In this document: positions 6,519 to 13,243 of the stretch, one piece after another
Numbering within the stretch: the stretch's first letter is position 1
Layout of the letters: every line of letters begins with the position of its first letter
Notes under the pieces: generated by a model
The model's database searches: none
Told to the model about the DNA's origin: nothing
Seen by the model: the letters and a program-made list of their open reading frames with translations, nothing else
Translations under genes and position numbers: made by a program
Assembly (NCBI GenBank): GCA_035273665.1
Contig: DATEOW010000138.1
Location: 1 to 13,243, forward strand
Source: DATEEW01 sp035273665
GTDB lineage: Bacteria > Pseudomonadota > Gammaproteobacteria > Burkholderiales > SG8-39
Direction: 5' to 3'
DNA: 13,243 nucleotides

Positions 6519-7430
6519 TCAGATCGCCCGGACGAGTAGCGGGACGTAATGATCGAATAACAATGCGGCGAAAAGCAGCGACAAATAAAGAATCGAATAT
6601 CGAAAGGTTTTGCGGGCCAAGCTATCGCTGTAATGGCGGAAAAGACGTACGGCATAGGCGAGAAATATCCCGCCCAATATCAGCGCTGCGGCGAGATAGA
6701 ACCATCCGCTCATGCCGACAACGAAGGGCAACAGCGTGCAAGCGAAGAGAATAAGCGTATACAAAAGCACGTGCAGGAGCGTGAAATGCCGTCCGTGGGT
6801 GACGGGCAGCATGGGCAGCCCAGCCTTTTTATATTCTTCGGTACGGTACAACGCGAGGGCCCAGAAATGGGGTGGCGTCCAGGCGAAGATAATAAGAAAG
6901 AGCAGAAGCGCCTCAGTGTTCACCTGTCCTGTCACCGCCGCCCAACCCAGGACAGGCGGCATCGCACCGGACGCCCCGCCGATCACGATGTTTTGCGGCG
7001 TCGCCGGTTTAAGCAGGATCGTATAAATCACGGCGTAACCGACGAAGGTTCCGAAGGTCAGCCACATGGTCAGAGGATTGACGAAGTCGTATAGCAGCCA
7101 TAGACCCAGGCTTCCCACTGCGCCGGCGAAAAGTAGCGTTTGCGCAGAATTGACCTCTCCTCGCGGGAGCGGTCTTGCACGCGTCCGCGCCATCACCGCA
7201 TCGATTTTTTGCTCGACGAGACAATTGATCGCCGCCGCCGCGCCTGCTACCAGTGCGATGCCGAAAGTCGCTGCGAGCAGAATATCTAGAGGCACGCCTC
7301 GTGCGGGCGGCGCGGCCAAAAACATTCCGATGATTGCGCAGAAAACAATCAGGGATACGACACGCGGCTTGGTCAGTTCATAGAACTGGCGAAAGCGATG
7401 CGAGACGGGAGTTGAGGCGTGGGCGGTCAT
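6519..7430 (-). CDS. ctaB: protoheme IX farnesyltransferase (heme O synthase)
   Basis: This UbiA-family membrane enzyme adds a farnesyl group from farnesyl diphosphate to heme B, giving heme O, the precursor of heme A. The 303-residue protein has about nine hydrophobic segments, beginning with the family-typical YELTKPRVVSL at 18-27. The first prenyl-diphosphate motif reads N69-CLVE-QKID77 followed by ARTRARPLPRG, with Glu at position 73 where many members have Asp; I recall this variant from other betaproteobacteria. WTPPHFWALALYRTEEYKKAGLPMLPV at about 184-210 is the second signature loop. Its ATG overlaps the ctaA stop (ATGA, 7427-7430), so the two heme enzymes are coupled. The symbol cyoE is used for the quinol-oxidase version; the context supports ctaB. 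Confidence 0.96.
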   Translation of the reverse strand: MTAHASTPVSHRFRQFYELTKPRVVSLIVFCAIIGMFLAAPPARGVPLDILLAATFGIALVAGAAAAINCLVEQKIDAVMARTRARPLPRGEVNSAQTLLFAGAVGSLGLWLLYDFVNPLTMWLTFGTFVGYAVIYTILLKPATPQNIVIGGASGAMPPVLGWAAVTGQVNTEALLLFLIIFAWTPPHFWALALYRTEEYKKAGLPMLPVTHGRHFTLLHVLLYTLILFACTLLPFVVGMSGWFYLAAALILGGIFLAYAVRLFRHYSDSLARKTFRYSILYLSLLFAALLFDHYVPLLVRAI

Positions 7431-8434
7431 ACGAAGCGGAAGCGCGAAACGGCTGCCAGATGGGCGGCGTAGTTTAACACGACGTAAGTGACCAACAGGG
7501 CGGCCGCCCCCGCGTTATGTGCTGCAGCGATGGGGAGCGGCAACGAGAGAAAGACATTCAATAAACCGAGGCTGAATTGCGTCACAAGGATGATCGCGAG
7601 CAGCCAGCCCAATCGGCGCAAATCCGCAAAGCGCATCAATCGCAAGACGATGTAAAGCGATAAGACGCTAAGAATCACAGCACCCACCCGATGCATCCAA
7701 TGGATTGCGACCAGCGCATTCATCGGTAACAGATCGCCTTGCGCCGTCATGCCGAGTTCGCGGAAGACGTGGAAAGCATGGTCAAAGTCCATGTCGGGCA
7801 TCCAAGCACCGTGGCATGTCGGTAAATCGGTGCAGGCCAGCGCAGCGTAATTGCTGCTGACCCATCCGCCCAGCACGATCTGCACGCCGGCGGCAATCAA
7901 ACCTAATAGGAGTAATGGCCTTAACCTCGCGACATGCTCGGTGGGTTTGGCCGGTTCCATGCGGATCTGACGCAATGCGTGCCACGTGAGCAAAGCCAGA
8001 ATCGTCATTCCGCCGATAAGATGCAAAGTCACAATCACCGGCTTAAGCAGCATCGTGACCGTCCACATACCGAGAGCCGCCTGCAAGATCACGACTCCGA
8101 CAATCAAGGTGGGTAACCAGGGCGATTGGTTCAATTCCCGCCTCTTCTTCCATGCGAGGACAGCGATGCCCAAGAGAAGAAGCCCTAAGCTGCCCGCGAG
8201 ATAGCGGTGAATCATTTCTTTCCAGGCCTTGGGAAGCGAGACAGGCCCGTGTGTACCGCCTTGTGCGCTCACTGCCTCGGAAATGTGCTCCTCCGCATGG
8301 GCGGGGCTGATCTGCCCATAGCAGCCGGGCCAGTCTGGGCACCCGAGCCCTGCATCGGAAAGCCGCACAAAAGCCCCGATCACGACAACGGCGAAGGTCA
8401 AGAGCGTGGTGAAGATAACAAGCGCGCGATACAT
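7427..8434 (-). CDS. ctaA: heme A synthase CtaA (COX15 family)
   Basis: CtaA oxidises the C8 methyl of heme O to a formyl group, giving heme A for cytochrome c oxidase. The 335-residue protein has eight predicted membrane helices arranged as two four-helix halves. Candidate heme-ligating histidines sit in each half: His76 (MIHRYLAG), His138 (TLHLIGG), His245/His248 (IHWMHR) and His306 (AAHNAG). Two periplasmic cysteine pairs, Cys32/Cys38 and Cys201/Cys207, match the conserved loop cysteines of the family. The signature RLSDAGLGCPDWPGCYG is at 24-40. The start lies two bases after the upstream SCO-like gene, with a GGATAGG Shine-Dalgarno-like stretch. It overlaps ctaB by four bases. Confidence 0.96.
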   Translation of the reverse strand: MYRALVIFTTLLTFAVVVIGAFVRLSDAGLGCPDWPGCYGQISPAHAEEHISEAVSAQGGTHGPVSLPKAWKEMIHRYLAGSLGLLLLGIAVLAWKKRRELNQSPWLPTLIVGVVILQAALGMWTVTMLLKPVIVTLHLIGGMTILALLTWHALRQIRMEPAKPTEHVARLRPLLLLGLIAAGVQIVLGGWVSSNYAALACTDLPTCHGAWMPDMDFDHAFHVFRELGMTAQGDLLPMNALVAIHWMHRVGAVILSVLSLYIVLRLMRFADLRRLGWLLAIILVTQFSLGLLNVFLSLPLPIAAAHNAGAAALLVTYVVLNYAAHLAAVSRFRFV

Positions 8435-8436
8435 GC

Positions 8437-9033
8437 CTATCCGATCCGCGACACTTTGAGCAGACGCTGAATATCCTTGATCATTTTTTTCGGGTCAGCA
8501 TCCGGCGGAAAGCGCAGCATGAGATTACCTAGGGGGTCCACCAGGTAGATATGGCCGCGCAGGTCAGTGGTTGCAGGAAACAGCCCCATGAACTGTGCTT
8601 GCGGTTTGCGCAGTACATACATGTCCTCATACAACGCACGCTGCTCTGGGGAGGGCATTACATCATCCTGTATCACCCAAACACGTTCGATGCGCTCCAT
8701 CTCTCGACCCTGCGCCGTACGCGACTGCCGCATGTTGAAAAGCTTCGCTTCGCAAGCGCGATTGCAATCACCGCTATCAAAGTGCAGCAAAATCCATTTG
8801 CCCTTCAAGGCGTCGAGCTTGAAGGATTTGCCCTCATGTTCAAAGACGCTATCCGGCAAGGGATGCGGCTCGAGCAAGTCACCGTAATTGACGCGATCAC
8901 TAGGCGGAAAAAAATTGAACGCAATCGTGGCGGCGACAAAAGGTGCGATACACACCGCTAAGATTGCAAGCAGCGTCCGCCGCGCTTTGCGTTTGTGCGA
9001 ATCAGTCGCGTCGTTTGATGTGGAAAAAGACAT
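8437..9033 (-). CDS. membrane-anchored SCO-like / thioredoxin-fold protein of the cox cluster
   Basis: This 198-residue protein has a short charged N-terminus, one membrane helix at about 21-42, and a periplasmic thioredoxin-like domain. It resembles SCO proteins: a KWILLHFDSGDCNRAC strand-helix with a CxxxC motif (Cys90, Cys94) and a GHIYLVDPLGNLMLRF segment at 160-174. Aligning that segment to the SCO1 lipoprotein in this operon, the copper-ligand histidine position is Leu158; a different histidine, His161, lies three residues later. The CxxxC also lacks the usual following proline. It may be a thiol-disulfide factor for the CuA site, but that is inference. It overlaps the SURF1 end by 32 bases and sits two bases before ctaA. 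The start has no good Shine-Dalgarno but must precede the membrane helix. Confidence 0.8.
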   Translation of the reverse strand: MSFSTSNDATDSHKRKARRTLLAILAVCIAPFVAATIAFNFFPPSDRVNYGDLLEPHPLPDSVFEHEGKSFKLDALKGKWILLHFDSGDCNRACEAKLFNMRQSRTAQGREMERIERVWVIQDDVMPSPEQRALYEDMYVLRKPQAQFMGLFPATTDLRGHIYLVDPLGNLMLRFPPDADPKKMIKDIQRLLKVSRIG

Positions 9034-9724
9034 AAAGAAAGAGCGCCAAAAAACAAAAGGAATACCATTGCAACGCGTAAATGCGGTGTTTGTCGATGCC
9101 GAAGTCCGGACGCGGCCAATCGCGAATCAATCCGTCAGCGGCATCGCTTCTTTGTTCGATCACGACCGGCTGGACCCGAAGACCGGACCATTGACGGTAT
9201 TTTTGCAGTGAAAGATTCTGCCAAAGGGCGCCCTGCTCCGTTTGCTCATCCAGTTCGAGAAAACGATCGCCCGGACGCACGCCGATACCCTCCACCTCCT
9301 GAACGCCACTAGGCGTAGATACTACGGGCAACTGCGCACGCGTCGGCCCTTGCGCGACCCAACCGCGATTGACCAGCACATAGGTCTCGCTCTTCTCAAT
9401 CCTCAATGGCGTGAGCAGCTGATAGCCGGCCCGTCCGTTATAAACCTTATTGTCCAAAAAAACGGCATATCGAGGGGAGTAAACGCCGCGCACGATCACC
9501 GAGCGTTGGTCGTACACCTCCGGATCTACCAACTCGGCGCCCACTACAGCCGGTGCAGCGGCGCTTTGTTCGTCATAACGCGCCTGCAATTGCGCCTTAA
9601 ACGCTGCCCGATCCTGCTGCCAATTCGCCGCGGTGAGTGCGAGCGCGCAAAAAACGATCGTGGCGAGGCTAACGCGCCAGTCGGGCTTGAGGATGCGCCA
9701 GCCTTTTAATCGATCGCTATTCAT
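9002..9724 (-). CDS. SURF1 family cytochrome oxidase biogenesis protein
   Basis: SURF1 proteins help insert heme A into subunit I of cytochrome c oxidase. The 240-residue protein has the family topology of two membrane helices, at about residues 18-34 and 218-235, flanking a periplasmic domain. Landmarks include ANWQQDRAAFK after the first helix, VFLDNKVYNGRAGYQLLTPL around 88-107, VNRGWV at 118-123, and the C-terminal DFGIDKHRIYALQWYSF at 207-223 leading into the second helix. It is the first gene of the block SURF1 - SCO-like - ctaA - ctaB - SCO1. A separate promoter is expected, because a terminator for the upstream ctaE block lies about 250 bases before it, but I could not identify one with confidence. 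Confidence 0.95.
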   Translation of the reverse strand: MNSDRLKGWRILKPDWRVSLATIVFCALALTAANWQQDRAAFKAQLQARYDEQSAAAPAVVGAELVDPEVYDQRSVIVRGVYSPRYAVFLDNKVYNGRAGYQLLTPLRIEKSETYVLVNRGWVAQGPTRAQLPVVSTPSGVQEVEGIGVRPGDRFLELDEQTEQGALWQNLSLQKYRQWSGLRVQPVVIEQRSDAADGLIRDWPRPDFGIDKHRIYALQWYSFCFLALFLYVFFHIKRRD

Positions 9725-9769
9725 GGCATTCGTAATGCTAGACTGGATACATCACTGTCGGTTCCTGCC

Positions 9770-9967
9770 ATGCGCTATATCGTTCTTCTCTTCATCGCAC
9801 TGATCTTCATTGCGCTCATCGCGGCCGGAGTTTTCCTGGTGCGCGACCGAGGCCGCACTAAGCGCACGGTCAATGCACTGACCGTCCGCATCGGATTGTC
9901 GGTCACGCTCTTCCTGATCCTCATGATCAGCTACAAAATGGGGTGGATCAAACCGCCCCTGCTGTGA
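9770..9967 (+). CDS. small twin-transmembrane protein (DUF2909-like), antisense to cox cluster
   Basis: A 65-residue protein of two membrane helices, at about residues 3-24 and 42-60, joined by a short strongly basic loop (RDRGRTKRT) that should face the cytoplasm. I recognise the pattern as the 'twin transmembrane protein' (DUF2909) found next to SURF1 in betaproteobacterial oxidase clusters; its function is not established. It is the only gene on the plus strand within the oxidase region, divergent from SURF1 (45-base gap) and convergent with ctaE. A hairpin begins eight bases after its stop. The opposite orientation makes an independent promoter necessary; a weak TGC-TAGACT (9736-9744) is the best candidate I see. 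Confidence 0.8.
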   Translation: MRYIVLLFIALIFIALIAAGVFLVRDRGRTKRTVNALTVRIGLSVTLFLILMISYKMGWIKPPLL

Positions 9968-9968
9968 G

Positions 9969-9995
9969 AAAAAAACGCCGCACTAGGTGCGGCGT
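9969..9995 (-). terminator. rho-independent terminator of the ctaD...ctaE transcript
   Basis: ACGCCGCAC and GTGCGGCGT form a perfect nine-base-pair stem (9975-9995) with a three-base loop. On the minus strand the stem is followed by seven consecutive T (positions 9975 down to 9969), a classic intrinsic terminator for transcripts coming from ctaE. On the plus strand it is followed by CTTCAAG, a poor U-tract, so it is probably weaker for the DUF2909-like gene whose stop lies at 9965-9967. Confidence 0.88.
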
Positions 9996-10045
9996 CTTCA
10001 AGCGGATACCCTCGCGGGTCTCCTCCTCTTTATTGTTCTTGTGTC

Positions 10046-10894
10046 TTAGAGCCAATAGACGAGCACGAAGAGCAGCAGCCATACCACGTCAACGAAGTGC
10101 CAGTACCAAGCGACGGCTTCGAAACCGAAATGATGCTCCGGTTTGAAATGCCCCTTGAGGCAGCGGAAGAAGATCACCGTCAGCATGATCGCGCCGACCG
10201 TTACATGGAAGCCGTGGAAACCCGTCAGCATGAAGAAGGTCGAGCCGTAGATACCTGAGGTCAGCTTCAGGTTCAATTCCTGGTAGGCATGGATGTATTC
10301 GTAGATCTGGCAGCCAAGGAAGGTGAAGCCCAGCGCGATCGTCAGGAACAAGCCCAACAACAGTTGCCCGCGATGGTTTGCCTTGAGCGCGTGATGGGCC
10401 CACGTCAGCGTAACGCCGGAGGTCAGCAAGAGTAAGGTATTGAGTGCGGGCAGACCCCAGGGATCCATCGAGGTGAAGCCGTCGCTGCGGCCCGGGCCGA
10501 TGCTCGGCCACCCAGAAGAGAAGTCCGGCCACAATAGCTTGCTCTCAATGCTGCCCAAGTCAGGTACGGAGTAGACACGCGCCCAGAACAAGGCACCGAA
10601 GAAGGCGGCAAAAAACATCACTTCGGAAAAGATGAACCAGCTCATGCCCCAGCGGAAGCTCACATCGACATTCTTGCCGTAACTACCGCCTTCCGATTCG
10701 CCGATCACGGTGCCGAACCACCCGAACATCATGTAGACCAGTCCGAGGAAACCGGCGAGCAATACCCACCGCCCTACGTCGGCATCGTTGATCCACAAGG
10801 CGGCGCCCGTCGCCATTAAGAAAAGCGAAATCGAGCCGACGATGGGCCATTTTGAAGGCTCGGGCACGTAGTACTTCGCCGAAGTGTTGAGCAT
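10046..10894 (-). CDS. ctaE: cytochrome c oxidase subunit III
   Basis: Subunit III is a seven-helix inner-membrane subunit that stabilises subunit I and supports proton uptake into the D-channel of aa3 oxidase. The 282-residue protein has the hallmark FIFSEVMFFAAFF with the conserved Glu91, WAHHALKANHR at 165-175, the QIYEYIHA stretch near 196-203, FHGFHVTVGAIML around 226-238, and the terminal WYWHFVDVVWLLLF at 263-276. A GGAG Shine-Dalgarno lies a few bases before the ATG. It follows the DUF2970 gene by 13 bases and is the last gene before the terminator at 9969-9995. The symbols coxC and ctaE are both in use. Confidence 0.97.
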   Translation of the reverse strand: MLNTSAKYYVPEPSKWPIVGSISLFLMATGAALWINDADVGRWVLLAGFLGLVYMMFGWFGTVIGESEGGSYGKNVDVSFRWGMSWFIFSEVMFFAAFFGALFWARVYSVPDLGSIESKLLWPDFSSGWPSIGPGRSDGFTSMDPWGLPALNTLLLLTSGVTLTWAHHALKANHRGQLLLGLFLTIALGFTFLGCQIYEYIHAYQELNLKLTSGIYGSTFFMLTGFHGFHVTVGAIMLTVIFFRCLKGHFKPEHHFGFEAVAWYWHFVDVVWLLLFVLVYWL

Positions 10895-10907
10895 TTCTTC
10901 TCCCTAA

Positions 10908-11132
10908 CTAAGTCGCCGCCTGGCTGATCACCAGACGCACAATCAAAACCAGTGTGAGGACGAACAACACGCCACCCACGATTCCCGCGATCACCACTTG
11001 CTTCAAGGTCAAGCGAGCGATGTCGGCTTCATGTTCCTTGCGCCGCCTGATCCCAAAAAAAGACCAGAACACCGTCTTCGCCACTGTGAACACTCCCGTT
11101 TTTTTTGCGGGCGCTTTCTGCGGCTCGGTCAC
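10908..11132 (-). CDS. DUF2970 family small membrane protein
   Basis: A 74-residue protein started by GTG at 11132, one base after the ctaG stop. It has a basic cytoplasmic N-terminus, an amphipathic stretch KTVFWSFFGIRRRKEHEADI at about 19-38, and one membrane helix at about 46-70. This pattern matches DUF2970, a small family regularly found between ctaG and subunit III in betaproteobacterial oxidase clusters. Its role is unknown; location suggests assembly or stability of the oxidase. No strong Shine-Dalgarno is seen, so translation probably depends on coupling with ctaG. Confidence 0.88.
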   Translation of the reverse strand: MTEPQKAPAKKTGVFTVAKTVFWSFFGIRRRKEHEADIARLTLKQVVIAGIVGGVLFVLTLVLIVRLVISQAAT

Positions 11133-11133
11133 T

Positions 11134-11676
11134 TCACAACCCCGCCGTCTTCTTCACTTCGAAGAAGGTATAGGACAAGGTCACGTTCACTACATCATCG
11201 GGCAAACTTGTGTCCACAATGAACACCACCGGCATCTCACGTACTTCGCCCGGACCCAAGGTCTGCTGCGTAAAGCAAAAACAATCCAGCTTGCGGAAAT
11301 GCAAGCTTGCAACCTGTGGCCCGAAACTCGGAATAGCCTGCCCCGTCAGTTCACGGTCCTGCGTGTTTCGCACTTCATACATCACCGTCGTCAATTCGCC
11401 GGGATGCACTTCGATATGCCGCTGCTTGGGCGTGAAGGTCCACGCCAACCCGCGCGTATTCGAATCGAACTCGATGCTGATGTTGCGGGACCGGTCGACC
11501 TGCGTATTAACCGGTGCTTCCGATTTTTTGACCACCGCACGAATGCCGGTCAGTTCGCAAATCTTCTCGTAGAACGGCACCAGCAAAAAGCCGAAACCGA
11601 ACATCCCTACCGCAACAACAAACAGTTTCTTCATCAGCCGCTTGTTATCACGCGCGGCGTTGTCTTGATCTGTCAT
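11134..11676 (-). CDS. ctaG: cytochrome c oxidase assembly protein CtaG (Cox11), copper chaperone for CuB
   Basis: CtaG/Cox11 delivers copper to the CuB centre of subunit I. The 180-residue protein has a short cytoplasmic N-terminus, one membrane helix at about 17-34, and a periplasmic immunoglobulin-like domain. The copper-binding CFCF motif is intact in KLDCFCFTQQ (Cys132, Cys134), and the third conserved cysteine follows the helix at Cys40 (YEKICELTG). The C-terminal LSYTFFEV is also typical. Its ATG overlaps the stop of the tiny upstream assembly gene (ATGA, 11673-11676). It lies in the block ctaD - small gene - ctaG - DUF2970 - ctaE, as expected for a CuB-loading factor. Confidence 0.97.
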   Translation of the reverse strand: MTDQDNAARDNKRLMKKLFVVAVGMFGFGFLLVPFYEKICELTGIRAVVKKSEAPVNTQVDRSRNISIEFDSNTRGLAWTFTPKQRHIEVHPGELTTVMYEVRNTQDRELTGQAIPSFGPQVASLHFRKLDCFCFTQQTLGPGEVREMPVVFIVDTSLPDDVVNVTLSYTFFEVKKTAGL

Positions 11677-11762
11677 TTAAGCCAATACTTCGCCACCACT
11701 GCTCCGAAGAACACGGCGGCGATGATGAGCAGAAATAAGGCGGTCTTTGTATTTTTTGACAA
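11673..11762 (-). CDS. cytochrome oxidase small assembly protein (29 residues, TTG start)
   Basis: Between ctaD and ctaG there is a short frame that starts with TTG at 11762 and encodes 29 residues. It has a basic polar start (MSKNTKTA), a single membrane helix (LFLLIIAAVFFGAVVA) and the ending KYWLK. An AGGAG Shine-Dalgarno at 11770-11774 lies seven bases before the TTG, an in-frame stop sits 21 bases upstream of the TTG, and the stop codon overlaps the ctaG ATG. No ATG or GTG start fits. The length, the single helix and the KYW-type ending match the tiny proteins annotated 'cytochrome oxidase small assembly protein' at this position in related clusters. Mechanism is unknown. Easily missed by gene callers because of its length and start. 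Confidence 0.78.
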   Translation of the reverse strand: MSKNTKTALFLLIIAAVFFGAVVAKYWLK

Positions 11763-11769
11763 TGCCCTT

Positions 11770-11774
11770 CTCCT
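11770..11774 (-). promoter_or_regulatory. Shine-Dalgarno deciding the TTG start of the small assembly gene
   Basis: AGGAG on the minus strand, within AGGAGAAGG, lies seven bases before the TTG at 11762. It supports the TTG as a genuine start, since no alternative initiation codon lies in the frame between the upstream stop and the membrane helix. Confidence 0.75.
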
Positions 11775-11800
11775 GCTCGGTCAATCCCTGTTAGGTGCGC

Positions 11801-13243
11801 TTACTTGACGACGGGTGGGTCCTCAAAGCTGTGATAAGGCGCCGGTGAGGGCAGATGCGTCCACTCCAGGGTATCGGCACCTTCCCACGGGCGGCCTCCC
11901 GCCGGTGCGCCATGACCGCGCACGTTCTTCAATACGATGTAGAGGAACAACAACTGCGATAAACCGAAACCAAAGGCGCCGATCGACGCGAGCATGTTGT
12001 AGTCGGCGAACTGTGGTGCGTAATCGGGAATCCGGCGCGGCATCCCTGCCATTCCCAGGAAGTGCATCGGGAAGAAGGTGATATTGAAGAAAATCAACGA
12101 CAGCCAAAAATGCCATTTCCCCAGCGTTTCGTCATACATGCGGCCGGTCCATTTCGGAATCCAGAAATAGACGCCGGCGAACATGGCGAAGAGCGAGCCT
12201 GCGACCAGCACATAGTGGAAATGCGCGACGACGTAATAGGTATCCTGGAACTGGATGTCGACCGGTGCGATCGCGAGAATCAAACCGGTGAAGCCGCCCA
12301 GTGAGAACACGAACAGGAAGCCGACCGCGAAGAGCATTGGCGTCTCGAACGTCATCGAGCCCTTCCACATCGTGGCGAGCCAGTTGAACACCTTCACGCC
12401 GGTCGGCACCGCAATCAACACGGTCGCGTACATGAAGAACAGCACGCCCGTCGCCGGCATGCCCACGGTGAACATGTGATGCGCCCAGACGATGAAGGAC
12501 AGTATCGCGATCGACGAAGTCGCGTACACCATCGAGCTGTAGCCAAATAGCGGCTTGCGTGCGAAGGCCGGGATGACCTGCGACACAATGCCGAAGGCCG
12601 GCAAAATCATGATGTAGACCTCGGGGTGACCGAAGAACCAGAAGATGTGCTGGTACATCACCGGGTCGCCGCCGCCGGCGGCGTTGAAGAAGGAAGTGCC
12701 GAAGTGGCGATCGGTCAGCGTCATGGTGATCGCGCCGGCCAGTACAGGCATCACGGCGATGAGCAGATAGGCGGTGATCAGCCAGGTCCACACGAACAGC
12801 GGCATTTTCATCAGCGTCATGCCGGGCGCGCGCATGTTCAGCACCGTGACGACGATGTTGATCGAACCCATGATCGACGAGGCGCCCATGATGTGCAGTG
12901 CGAAAATCGCGAGGTCCATGCCGGGTCCCATTTGCGTCGACAGCGGCGCATAGAGCGTCCAGCCCGCGGCGGTCGCGCCGCCGGGCACGAAGAAGCTGAT
13001 GACGAGCAGCGAAGCGGCCGCGGGCAACAACCAGAAGCTCCAGTTGTTCATCCGCGCAAACGCCATGTCGGGCGCGCCGATCATCATCGGAATCTGCCAG
13101 TTCGCGAAACCGACGAAGGCGGGCATGATGGCGCCGAACACCATGATCAAGCCGTGCATGGTGGTGAGCTGGTTGAAGAACTCCGGATTCCATACCTGCA
13201 TGCCGGGCATGAACAATTCGGCGCGGATGCCCAGCGCCAGAAC
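11801..13243 (-). CDS. ctaD: cytochrome c oxidase subunit I (aa3 type), 5' end outside window
   Basis: Subunit I holds heme a and the heme a3-CuB centre where O2 is reduced, and pumps protons. The frame is open to the window edge, giving the last 480 residues, numbered here from the first visible codon. Heme a ligand His30 is in QLTTMHG, the D-channel Asp in APDMAFARMNN, HPEVY supplies CuB ligand His206, the A1-type proton-channel Glu and cross-linked Tyr210; CuB ligands His255-His256 lie in WAHHMF; the K-channel Lys is in PTGVKVF; and AHFHY gives His341 (heme a3) and His343 (heme a). All catalytic residues in view are intact, so this is an A1-type heme-copper oxidase. It is the first visible gene of the leftward block; subunit II would be expected upstream. 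Confidence 0.97.
   Translation of the reverse strand, partial: VLALGIRAELFMPGMQVWNPEFFNQLTTMHGLIMVFGAIMPAFVGFANWQIPMMIGAPDMAFARMNNWSFWLLPAAASLLVISFFVPGGATAAGWTLYAPLSTQMGPGMDLAIFALHIMGASSIMGSINIVVTVLNMRAPGMTLMKMPLFVWTWLITAYLLIAVMPVLAGAITMTLTDRHFGTSFFNAAGGGDPVMYQHIFWFFGHPEVYIMILPAFGIVSQVIPAFARKPLFGYSSMVYATSSIAILSFIVWAHHMFTVGMPATGVLFFMYATVLIAVPTGVKVFNWLATMWKGSMTFETPMLFAVGFLFVFSLGGFTGLILAIAPVDIQFQDTYYVVAHFHYVLVAGSLFAMFAGVYFWIPKWTGRMYDETLGKWHFWLSLIFFNITFFPMHFLGMAGMPRRIPDYAPQFADYNMLASIGAFGFGLSQLLFLYIVLKNVRGHGAPAGGRPWEGADTLEWTHLPSPAPYHSFEDPPVVK

Noticed and set aside
6518..6655. 46-residue N-terminal extension of the SCO1 protein
   Set aside because: It lies inside ctaB, destroys the clear lipoprotein signal at MRAFLIGCLVLALSAC, and is unlike SCO N-termini.
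10007..10018. Short hairpin ACCC-TCGC-GGGT followed by a pyrimidine-rich stretch on the plus strand
   Set aside because: The stem is only four base pairs and the T-rich part begins several bases later, so a terminator call for the small plus-strand gene is not justified.
10954..11808. 284-codon plus-strand open frame opposite ctaG and its neighbours
   Set aside because: It runs antisense across the DUF2970 gene, ctaG, the small assembly gene and the ctaD end, has no Shine-Dalgarno and no recognisable domain. It is a by-product of codon bias in the real genes.
12670..12683. 14-base perfect GC palindrome CGCCGCCGGCGGCG
   Set aside because: It lies inside ctaD and is explained by the codons of a conserved Ala-Gly loop before the DP motif. 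No T-tract follows.
12132..13193. 353-codon minus-strand open frame overlapping ctaD in another frame
   Set aside because: The translation is rich in Arg, His, Asp and Ala with no hydrophobic pattern or motif, typical of an out-of-frame shadow of a GC-rich gene. ctaD with all heme and copper ligands occupies the same strand.
1..13243. Search for tRNA, rRNA, CRISPR arrays, insertion sequences or phage genes
   Set aside because: No cloverleaf, repeat-spacer array, transposase motif or terminal inverted repeats were seen. The window is almost entirely accounted for by core housekeeping genes.

Overview
The window is about 13.2 kb of a gram-negative proteobacterial chromosome, most likely a betaproteobacterium. 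This is inferred from the linked order coaD-rsmD-ftsY-ftsE-ftsX-rpoH next to an aa3-type cytochrome c oxidase cluster, and from small accessory genes typical of betaproteobacterial cox clusters (DUF2970, an antisense DUF2909-type 'twin transmembrane' gene, and a ~29-residue oxidase assembly protein). Genus cannot be assigned. Coding density is very high, with no intergenic gap over about 85 bases. I see no mobile element, CRISPR array, tRNA or rRNA.

Left part (1-2388): the C-terminal two thirds of a bacterial dynamin-like GTPase (+) ends 4 bases from the stop of the convergent leftward pair rsmD-coaD (8-base overlap). A short divergent region (2308-2388) separates rsmD from ftsY.

Middle (2389-5936): ftsY (signal-recognition-particle receptor), ftsE and ftsX (divisome ABC transporter-like complex) run rightward, tightly coupled. 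rpoH (sigma-32) follows after an 85-base gap with its own strong Shine-Dalgarno. That gap contains a near-perfect CIRCE inverted repeat, TTAGCACTC-N9-GACTGCTAA, at 4971-4997. This is the operator of the HrcA repressor, and it lies over a candidate extended -10 promoter. It suggests that in this organism the HrcA/CIRCE system controls synthesis of the sigma-32 heat-shock factor. A strong bidirectional terminator (5911-5935) closes rpoH and the opposing oxidase-assembly operon.

Right part (5942-13243): leftward oxidase genes in two blocks. The upstream block is ctaD (5' end outside the window), a 29-codon TTG-started assembly gene, ctaG (Cox11), a DUF2970 gene and ctaE/coxC (subunit III). It ends at a hairpin with a T7 tract on the minus strand (9969-9995). 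The downstream block is SURF1, a membrane-anchored SCO-like protein lacking the usual copper-ligand histidine, ctaA (heme A synthase), ctaB (heme O synthase) and a SCO1/SenC lipoprotein, all overlapping or within 2 bases of each other. Between the blocks one small two-helix membrane gene lies on the opposite strand. Together these genes encode the catalytic subunits and the heme A and copper insertion machinery of one cytochrome c oxidase.

No clearly novel multi-gene system is visible. The observations most worth checking are the CIRCE operator at rpoH, the non-canonical SCO-like protein, the TTG-started miniature assembly gene, and a duplicated start region at ftsE.
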